From Effrenium voratum (lineage: Eukaryota > Sar > Dinophyceae > Suessiales > Symbiodiniaceae), in contig CAUJNA010000486.1 in the NCBI GenBank assembly GCA_963377175.1, positions 43,501 through 107,500 on the forward strand: a DNA stretch of 64,000 bases. The letters run 5' to 3'. A model generated the notes under the pieces. That model was not told where the DNA came from, did no database searches, and saw only the letters and a program-made list of their open reading frames with translations. How positions within the stretch are numbered: position 1 is the stretch's first letter; the number at the start of each line of letters is the position of its first letter. The position numbers and the translations under genes are program-made. Shown piece after piece: positions 10,519 through 18,125 of this stretch.

Positions 10519-11757
10519 CTAGTCCAGCACAGAGACTCCTGTGCCTGAGAGCGTCACCAGCTGATAGGCAATCAGGTGGATGAACACGTCCGTCATCGTG
10601 CCGTCGAGCGCCTTGAAAGTGAACCGAGCCAGGTCGCCCGAGCGGGTGCTGACGCCGCTCAGGGGCATCTTGGGCACGCGCTCTGTCGGGAAGCCCGCGA
10701 TGAAGCTGTGGCGCAGGTAGCCCGCGCGGTCGATGTCGATGTTGCGCACCGTGTCGTCGTAGGTCCCCGCAAGGACCGAGAGGAAGTGGAAGTGCTCCGA
10801 GGCTCCCTTCATAGGGTTGTGCGGGTACTGCAGGCTGCCCAGCTGCATCTGCGACTCCAGGAGACTGTCTTCCTGCCTGGCCGCGCCGATGGGGGCCACG
10901 TCCTGCCCCGGGTTGGCCAGCAGGTGGATCTTAGAGCCCGCGTCGTTGTCCCAAAGGTCACGAACGCTCCCATGAGTTTCGTGAAGGCGCGCGCGACGGT
11001 GACGTTGTGCTCCGCCACGCCCGGAGGCACCGTGGACTGCTGCGTGTGCGTCCGTGGGGTAGCTGAACACGAGCGACCTTCCTGAGAGGAGCACGCGGTT
11101 GAAGGACTCGACCAGCGCAGAGTCCAGGACGACCTGGGAGGCCAGAACTCGGACGTTCTGGATCTCGAAGTCGGTGCTCAGCGTGGCTCCCGCCGGGTGC
11201 GCCCCGGCGTTCTCGGACCACAGCGCAGTCGTCGCGTCCGCGAACTCGATCTCTATCACCAGGTTCAGCTGCGGCGGCAGCATCTTCCCGCAGCGCAGGA
11301 TGCCCACCATGGTGGGGCGCAGCAGCACGTCCGCGTAGCCGCTCTGGTGCACCGCGCGGGGCGTCCGAGAGTTGTTCACCTCGTCGAAGCCCTCCACGGC
11401 CTTGTTCTGGTTGTACTCGCGGCCCTTCAGCAGGTCATGCACGGCCACGGTGCGGCCGTAGTAGTTAATGTCGTCGCAGCGCTGGCCGTTGGCGAAGACC
11501 TGGATCCTCTGGATGAAACAGGCGGGGTTCGGAGTGGCAGGCGCCAGCGGGTTGGTGGCGTCCGTGTTTCTGACTCTGAAGGCGATCTTGATCGACTCGG
11601 GGTCGATGAACGAGGTACCGCTGGTCAGCGGAATGCGGCAGACCCTCGAGGTGGCTGGGGAGAAGGAGCTCAGCGAGCTTGGGAAATACTGCACGTCGTG
11701 CCGTGCTGTCACGTAGTTGGTGTTGCTGGTTTTCAGCTTGTAGTCCAGGCTCTGCAT
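10519..11757 (-). pseudogene. major capsid protein (Polinton-type, probable double jelly roll)
   Basis: The ORF runs from ATG 11757 (MQSLDYKLKTSNTNYVTARH) for about 412 codons. The N-terminal half has the pattern of Polinton-like capsid proteins: a beta-rich stretch with FSPATSRVCRIPLTSGTSFI, IKIAFRVRNTD, then CFIQRIQVFANGQRCDDINY and a YGRTVAVHDLL segment. Between about 11050 and 10960 the reading shifts and then shifts back: the proper frame there is VAEHNVTVARAFTKLMGAFV, so two compensating indels scramble about 30 residues. The C-terminal half (KIHLLANPGQ, HFHFLSVLAGTYDDTVRNID) is intact. A partial copy lies at 40918-41407 on the plus strand. A TATAAAGAA box lies about 40 bases upstream of the ATG. 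Confidence 0.65.
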
Positions 11758-11796
11758 CAACTCATCCTGTGCTCCGGCTGTGACTACCTCTCATGC

Positions 11797-11805
11797 TTCT
11801 TTATA
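11797..11805 (-). promoter_or_regulatory. TATA-like box upstream of capsid gene
   Basis: TATAAAGAA on the minus strand lies about 40 bases before the capsid ATG at 11757, in an otherwise GC-rich gap between two genes. Dinoflagellate nuclear genes generally lack TATA boxes, so this would be a virus-type signal. The assignment rests on sequence and position only. Confidence 0.4.
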
Positions 11806-11882
11806 CATACGCGTTTTCACTTGTACGGCGAAGATCTCCCCGCCTGTAACTTCGGGGTGTCTGTGGGAGAATGGATTTTTTT

Positions 11883-13003
11883 TTACGCCGCCTCGATGTC
11901 TCGGGCCAGCTGGTCGTAGCTCGGCGGAGGCAGGCGGCTCTGGCGGGACTGTCCGGAGCTGCGAGAGCTTGCCCGGGAGTTCGGCTGGGACTGAGGCAAG
12001 TCACAGGGTTCAGGCCCAGGAGAAGGGGCGTGGCGTATGATTGGTCTGCGTCTGGACTTGGAAGCCAGACTGGGAGGAGGCGCGGCTGCTCATGTTGTTG
12101 GCGGACCGGACGTCCTGCACAGCCGCGTCCTCACTGCCCTGCTGAGGCCGGAAGAGCGTGTTCTCCAGCACCCAGCCCGTGCCGCGCGCGAGACCGTAGG
12201 CTGCGCCGCCTGCGAGTCCCACGGCCAACCCTGCCGTTGCCGCTGTTCCAGCGAGGGCTGCTGCTCCTTCTGCCAGGCCTCCCAGGTACCCAAAGGCCCC
12301 GCCTACGCCCTCGGCGGCAACGGCAACGCCTTCAACAACCTCTCCCTCCTCCGCAGCCACTGCTGCCGTCTCCTCTATGGCCTGCGCTGCGCCACGCTCC
12401 ACCTCCTGCGCGCGCTGCCCCGCCTCGTCCAGGAGGCGCTCTATGTCGTCGGGTCGGCCGATGATCTGCGGAGGCGGCTGCGGCTGCGGCCCTGGGCGGG
12501 GCATCACATTTAGGCGCACGTACTCGGCAGCGTCCTGGGGGAGCTGGGAGCGGAAGGCCTGCGCCGCCGCGAGCCCTGCTGCTCCTGCGCCCACGAGGTC
12601 CGCTGCTGCCTGCGCTCCATCGGCCGCGCTGCGCAAACGGCCCGTGATGGAGGGCGGGCCCTGACCGTTGTTTGTCAGCGCGTCGGCCTCGAAGTCTCCT
12701 GCAAGGTCGTCCTCGCCGAAGCGGTTTCCTCGGCCTTGGCGCATCCGGGCCAAGTCCTCGTCCGTGGCCTCTGCGGGAGTGCGGAAGCCTTCCTCAGGAA
12801 TTGCCCTCAAAGGCGTGTGCTGCAGAGGCTGCGGGTTGGGGGCTGGACTGCACAAAGTCGTCCAAGTAGAAGTGGCTCGTGATGAACGTGGTGGCCTTGC
12901 GGTCCGGCTGGTCCAGGGGCAGCGGCTCATTCCGCTCCAGGTAGCCCACAACCTGCTCGAAGCGCGGGCGCTGGCTGAAGCCGTGGGACCGAAGGCCCTT
13001 CAT
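11883..13003 (-). pseudogene. minor virion protein with glycine-rich hydrophobic segment and PPxY motif, frameshifted
   Basis: The gene starts at ATG 13003 (MKGLRSHGFSQRPRFEQVVG), right after GGATAAAAGAG. Near 12820 it shifts frame into LRAIPEEGFRTPAEATDEDL and continues through an Ala/Glu-rich helical part. It then enters a small-residue hydrophobic stretch (GLAVGLAGGAAYGLARGTGW) that could insert into membrane or pack inside a capsid. Near 12020 a second shift leads to the C-terminus RLPPPSYDQLARDIEAA and a stop at 11883. PPSY is a PPxY-type motif, known in viral proteins that recruit host NEDD4-type ligases, including adenovirus protein VI. A related copy lies at 40097-40905. The exact family is uncertain. 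Confidence 0.5.
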
Positions 13004-13015
13004 CTCTTTTATCCG

Positions 13016-13306
13016 TTACTGCGCGGCAACCTCGCCCGCTGCGCGTTCGACGCCCCGGCGCTCGGCGCGCGCGTAGCGCAGCTGGGGGACCTGGCGGTGC
13101 ACTGCCTCCGTCAGCCGGCTCACGTCGTCCAGGTGCCGCTGCCCCTCCTGGGCCAGCCTGCGCTCCCCTAGCCAGTTGTTGAAGGCCCGCGCCTCCTCCA
13201 GTTCTCGCTGGCGCTTCAGCAGCAGCGGCTGCAGGTCGTAGCTCGGGTAGGTCTTGCGAAACCACCGGAGCATCTGAGGCTCGTTGCGGGGTTCCATGGA
13301 CATCAT
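13016..13306 (-). CDS. small helical viral protein
   Basis: A 96-codon ORF starts at ATG 13306 (MMSMEPRNEPQMLRWFRKTY) and ends cleanly at 13016, 12 bases before the next gene's ATG. It is rich in Arg, Glu and Leu and probably forms long helices. It is one of the few intact frames in this copy. A GTGTAAAAGC box precedes the ATG. I recognise no family; the position among virion genes suggests a structural role. Confidence 0.5.
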   Translation of the reverse strand: MMSMEPRNEPQMLRWFRKTYPSYDLQPLLLKRQRELEEARAFNNWLGERRLAQEGQRHLDDVSRLTEAVHRQVPQLRYARAERRGVERAAGEVAAQ

Positions 13307-13310
13307 GCTT

Positions 13311-13882
13311 TTACACTAGTACGCTAGCGCCCGCCGTCAGCCGGTCGTAAGCCGACTGCCTCTCCAGCATGCGCATGGCGCGCTCGCTCGGCCGAGGCGC
13401 TTCTTCGGGCTCGGGCCGCACCTCGGGCCGTACCTCTCTGTGTGCCTCGGGCTCGGGCTGTACCTCGGGCTCTGGTCGTACCTTGGGCTCTGCCTCGGGC
13501 TCTGTCTGGGGAGCTGCCTTGGGCTTGGGTGCTGCCTAGCTGGCATGGCGGCTGCCTTGGGTGCTGCCTTGGACGCTGCCTTGGGTGCTGCCTGGGTGCT
13601 GCCTTGGGCGCGGGCGCTGCCTTGGGTGCTACCTTGGGCACGGGCGCTGCCTTGGCCGCTGCCTTGGGCGCTGCCTTGGGTGCTGCCTTGGGCTTGGGTG
13701 GGGGGAGCGGGAAATCTCACCCTCTTGGGCCGGAAGGGGGAGTCTATTTCGTATGCTGGCTCTGTGGGCAGATCGGGGATCATTCTTTTGCTCTTCGGCA
13801 GGGGCAGCACAGGCGGCTTGGGCTTGTTCTTACTGCCCGGAGGCCTGCCTCTAGGCCTTGGCGCCGGTTGCGCTTGCTTCAT
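13311..13882 (-). pseudogene. AT-hook basic repeat protein, frameshifted near C-terminus
   Basis: From ATG 13882 the protein begins MKQAQPAPRPRGRPPGSKNK, with an AT-hook core (RGRPPGSKNK) that binds the DNA minor groove. A low-complexity Gln/Ala/Gly/Ser/Pro region encoded by CTTGGG-type repeats follows. The conserved C-terminus, RAMRMLERQSAYDRLTAGAS, is in another frame and stops at 13311, so an indel in the repeats has shifted the gene. Basic, repeat-rich proteins of this type often condense DNA inside virions; that role is inferred. CTATAAAAAAAACCCG lies directly before the ATG. Confidence 0.5.
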
Positions 13883-13928
13883 CGGGTTTTTTTTATAGGA
13901 AATATTTTTTTAAACGACCTTCGGGGGA

Positions 13929-14690
13929 TTAGACGTGATCCAAAAACAGCACGAACGACAAGGACGAGCCCCTCAGTCGGACGACTTGCCCTTCCAGATC
14001 GGTCAGCCGGAAGCGCATGTGTCTCAGGGCGCAGCGCAGGTAGACCTCGTTGTATGCCATCATTCTCACGAATTCAAAGACCTGCTGCCCGCCGGAGACG
14101 AAGCTCGGGCCGAGCATGTGGTCGACGCTGAAGGGCTTGGATGGCGAGGCGGCCGGCGAGGTGGGGTAGTCCGCAGCGTCTGGGAACTGCTGCTGCAGCT
14201 CCAGATCGTTCAGAGTGAGGCGGTTGCCGTCGTAGGCTACGCTCAGGCTGTTCGTGGTCTCGCTGTAGGTGGCAGTAGCGAAGTTGGAGCTGATCCAGGC
14301 GGCCAACCGTGCGCCCGTGTAGGCGCCTTCCGGCAGTAACGCCCAGTTCAGAGTCGCAAGCGCGGCGTCGACCCAGTAGAGGTAGCGGCCCCGGTCTGTT
14401 GAGAGAAAGCTGTCCGCGATTCTGATCTTGTAGACGGCCAGCCGGGCGTCGCTCTGCAGGTGCAGGGACTCTCCCGGGTCGACCTCGAAGTCGCTGTCCG
14501 AGCCGGCTACCCTCTTGCGGCTGTCCACGTAGATCGTGGTCATTCTTTTCTTAAGGAAGCCACCAGTTCGACGGACGGGCTGGTGGACGGCTGCGACGGA
14601 GGTGCAGCAGGAGATGTTCTCACACCTCGCGTTGATCAGCGTGGAGCTGGCGAGCAGCTTCTGGCCCAGGAAGCTGAGCGCCGCTCCCAT
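13929..14690 (-). CDS. penton-like minor capsid protein candidate
   Basis: The frame has two possible ATGs, at 14690 (MGAALSFLGQKLLASSTLIN) and 14543 (MTTIYVDSRKRVAGSDSDFE). The later one follows TTAAGAAAAGA, the A-rich box seen elsewhere, and may be the true start. The body has alternating beta-strand-like segments and the pattern LLPEGAYTGARLAAWISSNF then SLSVAYDGNRLTLNDLEL. A leading GxYT plus a domain-swapped beta pattern is common in minor capsid or penton proteins of polinton-like viruses. It is fused in frame to the upstream ATPase only because of indels. The related copy at 28742-29094 keeps the two genes in different, overlapping frames. Confidence 0.45.
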   Translation of the reverse strand: MGAALSFLGQKLLASSTLINARCENISCCTSVAAVHQPVRRTGGFLKKRMTTIYVDSRKRVAGSDSDFEVDPGESLHLQSDARLAVYKIRIADSFLSTDRGRYLYWVDAALATLNWALLPEGAYTGARLAAWISSNFATATYSETTNSLSVAYDGNRLTLNDLELQQQFPDAADYPTSPAASPSKPFSVDHMLGPSFVSGGQQVFEFVRMMAYNEVYLRCALRHMRFRLTDLEGQVVRLRGSSLSFVLFLDHV

Positions 14691-15417
14691 CGGCTTCTGT
14701 TTCCAGTGCGAAACGCTCTTCGAAGCGCGTGTAGTTTGATTCTTCGGCTTTAGGTAATAGACGAAGAGGAAGCTATAGGGGTCCCTGGTCGCCTGCTCGT
14801 AGATCCTGTGCAGCTTGTCCTTCGGCAGCAGGGTGCTGAGCTCTTCGATGACGGCGTCCAGCTCGTGCTGGTTGCGCAGCCTCCAGCAGCAGAGAAATTG
14901 CATGTTCACCCGCACGGCTGCGCTGATGAGTCTCAGCTTCTGGGAGCTCACCCAGGTGCTGATTTGCATGTGCCTGCCTCGAATGAAGAGCGTATCCAGG
15001 GCGCCGTGAGGCTTGTGGAGCTGCGGGCTATCTGCGTAGTCGTCCAGGATAATCAGCACCTGGTACAGTTTCTTCATCTCCAACTTCTTGGATGTCTCGG
15101 TGATCTTGCGCTGTCTCTGGATGATGCCCCGCAGCGCTGCCTCGTCCCACTCGTCGTAGTAAGCCTGCTCCCGTTCGGTATTCACCCCCAGGTCCTGCTC
15201 GATGTACTTCTTGACGGGGATCCAGCTGTCGTCGATGTTCACGCTGGGACTGAATATATAGATTTCTCAAAGACTCCGCGGTATTGCTCCAGGCCACGGT
15301 TTTGCCAGACTTGCTGGGGCCGAGGAAAATGCCTGTGCATGGAACCTGGGGCACCACGGGGTCCGAGGGCTGTTTGCTAGTGTATTCTCTTGTGGGAAAG
15401 AGCTTGATCTTCCCCAT
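14620..15417 (-). pseudogene. A32-type DNA packaging ATPase, with deletion and frameshift
   Basis: The gene starts at ATG 15417 (MGKIKLFPTREYTSKQPSDP) and reaches Walker A, IFLGPSKSGKT. Just after it about 15 bases are missing and a further base is lost from an A run near 15265, compared with the copy at 28008-28812. The frame resumes as NIDDSWIPVKKYIEQDLGVN, with Walker B-like YQVLIILDDYADSP and a downstream ISTWVSSQKLRLIS segment. This layout fits the FtsK/HerA-like packaging ATPases of Polintons and nucleocytoplasmic DNA viruses. The native stop, judged from the sister copy, is at 14620, overlapping the next gene. The leader GGCAAAAGAACGA before the ATG is shared with the sister copy. Confidence 0.7.
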
Positions 15418-15536
15418 TCGTTCTTTTGCCTTTACTTCCCAAATTCGAAGCCGGGAAGCCGGGCGGCGAGTCCGTCAGCGCATCGCTGTGTAGCAGTGCA
15501 CTGTCGGAGTTTTCAGGGATAAAACTAAAGGCTGGT

Positions 15537-16308
15537 ATGCATCTGAAGTACATGGGAAGTAAATCGTGGCTAGCTCCACACATGGACCGGCTGCTGGGGG
15601 ACGTCGCTGTGCTTCACTCTCCCTTCTTCGGTTCCGGAAAGCTGGAGAGAGGTGCGCGGCGTCGACGCCTTCGAGCCCGTCGCAAACCTGCAGCGCTGTT
15701 ACTTGAGGCAAGACCCGGTCTTCCTGCGCTCCTTGCTGCGCCTGGTGGGGCTCAAGGTAGACAGGCGCTTCTACTTCAGGCGCCTCCTGGCGGGCTCTCA
15801 GAGAGGCCGTGCCGGGCGTCGGGCTGCCTGCTCATACGTCCTGCTGCGCAACAGCTTCTCGGGAAAGTGGGGCTCCTTCGCACAGCAGCGGCCGCTGGCC
15901 CTGAGCAGCGTGCGGCGTCTGCAGCGGCCTCCGACAAATGTAACCGTGCGGCGCCAGGACGCACTGGCCTATCTACGCGCTCTGCCCCGCCTGGCGCCGC
16001 GGCATTGTATCTATGCCGATCCTCCCTACATCTTCCCAGGTCGCAGCATGAACTACTATGGCACAAGGGGGCGGGGGCATGACATGGCCTTCCACTCGGA
16101 GCTCCGAGACGCACTCTTCGCAAGCGGCCTGCCCTTCGTCCTGAGCATCAACGACGTGCCTGAGGCCAGGGAGCTCTACAGCGGGGCCGACTCCATCATG
16201 GCCCTGTGCTCGGGCAAGAACCAAGCCCGAGCTGCGGTAGTGCATCGGGGCAATCCTGTGCTCACGGCAGGATTGAGTGGGGCAATCCTGTGCTCACGAC
16301 AGGATTGA
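15537..16308 (+). pseudogene. Dam-type (D12 class) N6-adenine DNA methyltransferase, frameshifted
   Basis: From ATG 15537 the frame reads MHLKYMGSKSWLAPHMDRLL and reaches FFGSGKLE, the SAM-binding motif I region of D12-class enzymes. A frameshift near 15645 moves the gene to EVRGVDAFEPVANLQRCYLR. It continues through NSFSGKWGSFAQ to YADPPYIFPGRSMNYYG, where DPPY is the catalytic motif. The order FxGxG, FSGKWG, DPPY matches the family. It would methylate adenines in short palindromes, as in many DNA viruses. The gene is divergent from the ATPase, sharing a 119-bp intergenic region. The last 15 or so codons run into tandem hairpins and may not be native. Confidence 0.65.
16251..16307. terminator. 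tandem hairpins at end of Dam-type gene
   Basis: Two copies of an inverted repeat lie 7 bases apart: CAATCCTG-9 bases-CAGGATTG at 16251-16275 and CAATCCTGT-7 bases-ACAGGATTG at 16283-16307. The stems are 8 and 9 bp without mismatch. They sit at the very end of the methyltransferase frame and could end transcription or stabilise the RNA 3' end. The function is inferred from position. Confidence 0.45.
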
Positions 16309-16318
16309 CTGAAAGGCA

Positions 16319-16395
16319 GCACCAGGCCCGCACCAGGCCCGCACCAGGCCCGCACCAGGCCCGCACCAGGCCCGCACCAGGCCCGCACCAGGCCC
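16319..16395. repeat. 11-bp GCACCAGGCCC tandem repeat
   Basis: About seven head-to-tail copies of GCACCAGGCCC occur, the last one imperfect. The array starts 12 bases after the second hairpin at the end of the viral gene. It looks like a simple minisatellite. Confidence 0.95.
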
Positions 16396-16580
16396 CAGGC
16401 AGGATTCTTCGGGCAAAATCTGAAGCTTGGACCAAAGTCGGAAATCCGACCTCGGTGCAGAGCGAAGTCGGATTTCCGACCTCGGCGGATAAGAGGGCTG
16501 CAGAACTGGCTACAGGCACCAACCATTTTTTGGTTGCTGCCCGCGTGGAGTTCCGCTGCAGACTGCCATCTCGGGAACCG

Positions 16581-17373
16581 CTTTTGCGCACTTTTCGGCC
16601 CCAAAGAGAGCGGTGACGAAGCGGTGACGAAGCGGTGACAAACGGTGACAACCTCGGCGGGCTGGAATTCGCCGGTTTTCCGGGCCGAGAGCGGAATCCT
16701 AAGCAATGTGAGCCTCTGGAGCCTGCTTTCGAGCGAAAACGAGCGAAACTTGAGGCTCAGGCATCCCACTTGCCGTCCGACACGGAAAAACGGACTCTTC
16801 GGACTCGACCGTTTTGAGCGTTTTTTGCACCAAAAACGGAGCCGGACGGAGCGGTGACATCAGCGGTGACATCAGCGGTGACAAGCTCGGCGGGCTGACG
16901 GACCACCTCGGCGGGCTGCCGGACTCCGAGCAGGTCCTCAGCGGGCTGTCGGACCGCGGAAAACCCTGCGGAGAACGAGCTCGGGAACTGGGGCCGCTTT
17001 TGCGCACTTTTTCGACCCAAAAGCGAGCGGTGACAAAGCGGTGACAAGCGGTGACGAGCTCAGCGGGCTGGAATTTGCAGGCTTTTCCAGGCAGAAAACG
17101 GAATCCGGAGCACGGCGAACGTCTGGAGCCCGATTTCGACCGAAAACGAGCGAATTTGGTGGCTCAGGCAGCACATTTGACGCCTGACACGAAAAAACAA
17201 ACTTTTCAGAGTTCGCCGTTTTCAGCGCTTTTTGCACCAAAAACGGAGCGGTGACGAAGCGGTGACATCGCTGGTGACGAGTTCAGCAGGTTGAAAATTA
17301 TGCAGTTTTGGTGGGTTTTTTGGCCAAAAAACGAAAATTAATAGGGGACTATAAGCTGCCTTTCCTTACTACT
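16581..17373. repeat. GGTGAC-rich dispersed repeat, copy A
   Basis: This consists of roughly 280-bp subunits, each starting with GCGCACTTTT(T)CGGCCCCAAA, followed by two to four GCGGTGAC steps, then AGCTCGGCGGGCTGGAATT and stretches with CCGAAAACGAGCGAA and TTTTTGCACCAAAAACGGA. It ends with AAATTAATAGG, then ACTATAAGC and TTCCTTACTACT. The same order and the same terminal box occur in copies B (39743-40096), C (51670-52448) and, more diverged, D (57555-58086). Short open frames across it are not conserved and I regard it as noncoding. Confidence 0.85.
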
Positions 17374-17375
17374 TA

Positions 17376-17567
17376 TACAAACCCCGTTCAAATTTTTTCA
17401 AGGGATGGATTCTATGGCAGGGCGCGCGTTTTTAGGCCGAGTGTCACAAAACGCTGCGCTCGTGCATACACAAGCCCCGTTCAATCCCCCGGAGGGACGG
17501 ATTCTATGGCAGGGCGCAGGTTTTGAGGTGATTGTCCAAAAACGCTGCGCTCGTGCATATACAAAAG
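17376..17567. repeat. two tandem copies of a 95-bp unit
   Basis: The two units share CCCCGTTCAA, GGA(T/C)GGATTCTATGGCAGGG and AAACGCTGCGCTCGTGCATA. They lie between the GGTGAC repeat and the tRNA gene. No coding potential was recognised. Confidence 0.85.
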
Positions 17568-17617
17568 TGAGTTCTGGCAAACAAAAATGTGCCGTGCTAT
17601 GGTGCTTGCATTGCCAA

Positions 17618-17690
17618 GTTCCTTTAGCTTAGTGGTTAGAGCGATGGTCCTATAAGCCATAGGTCGCGGGTTCAATCCCCGCAAGGAACA
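17618..17690 (+). tRNA. tRNA-Ile (anticodon UAU), no intron
   Basis: The 73-base sequence folds as a full cloverleaf. The acceptor stem GTTCCTT/AAGGAAC is perfect, with discriminator A. The D arm is GCTT/GAGC, the anticodon stem ATGGT/GCCAT, and the T arm GCGGG-TTCAATC-CCCGC is perfect. The anticodon loop is CCTATAA, giving UAU at positions 34-36. Position 33 is C rather than the nearly universal U, which may impair function. No CCA is encoded, as expected for a nuclear gene. It sits between the GGTGAC repeat and the 5' end of the split viral ATPase. Confidence 0.9.
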
Positions 17691-17895
17691 TGTGCCCATT
17701 CTAAGCAAGTTTGAGTTTGGAAGATTGCAGATTGCTGAAGAAGACTCCAGCCTTTTTGTGAGGTTCCGGCCTTGTCTGTTGCGGCAGTGTTACATTCAAC
17801 GTGTCTTCCAAAGGTGCACGCTGCATGCCGGCCTTTACTTTCAGGTCCCGGACTTGCTGGCCGGCTTCCGGAACTTGCGTAACGCAAAAGGACGA

Positions 17896-17923
17896 ATGGG
17901 GAAGATCAAGCTTTTCCCCACGC
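17896..17923 (+). pseudogene. 5' fragment of A32-type packaging ATPase, copy 2 (split by retroelement)
   Basis: ATGGGGAAGATCAAGCTTTT encodes MGKIKLFPT, identical to the first residues of the ATPase at 15417. The leader GTAACGCAAAAGGACGA also resembles the leader of that copy. The frame stops making sense at 17924, where the retroelement begins. The rest of the gene resumes at 28008. Confidence 0.75.
17910..17923 (+). repeat. target site duplication, left copy
   Basis: GCTTTTCCCCACGC (14 bp) is present here and again at 28008-28021. It is part of the ATPase reading frame on both sides (LFPT), so it marks the insertion of the intervening 10-kb element. Confidence 0.85.
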
Positions 17924-18125
17924 TCAACACACGCTTTGGCTTCTTAGCCTGGAGCAATGACGCCGGCTATTAGCGAACGCCACTGCCCCTCTTGTTTGAC
18001 ATTAACATCGATGTCTATTGCATCGGCTTGAGGGTCGAAAGTTCGCGCAAACGGGAAAGAACAGGGGGAACACCAAGCACAAACCAGAAAAAGGGGCCCC
18101 CAAAAAACCACAACGCGCGAACCCC

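Larger units (their letters stand above)
6300..16310. mobile_element. Polinton-like virus element, copy 1 (most complete, decayed)
   Basis: This block carries the hallmark set of a Polinton/polinton-like virus: family B DNA polymerase fragment, major capsid protein, minor capsid-like proteins, A32-type DNA packaging ATPase and DNA methyltransferases. Genes are tightly packed, mostly on the minus strand, with the cytosine and adenine methyltransferases on the plus strand. Nearly every gene has one or more frameshifts, so the copy is a fossil. The integrase and fiber genes are absent here but present in related fragments at 38.3-39.7 and 49.3-51.4 kb. No terminal inverted repeats were recognised. 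Confidence 0.8.
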
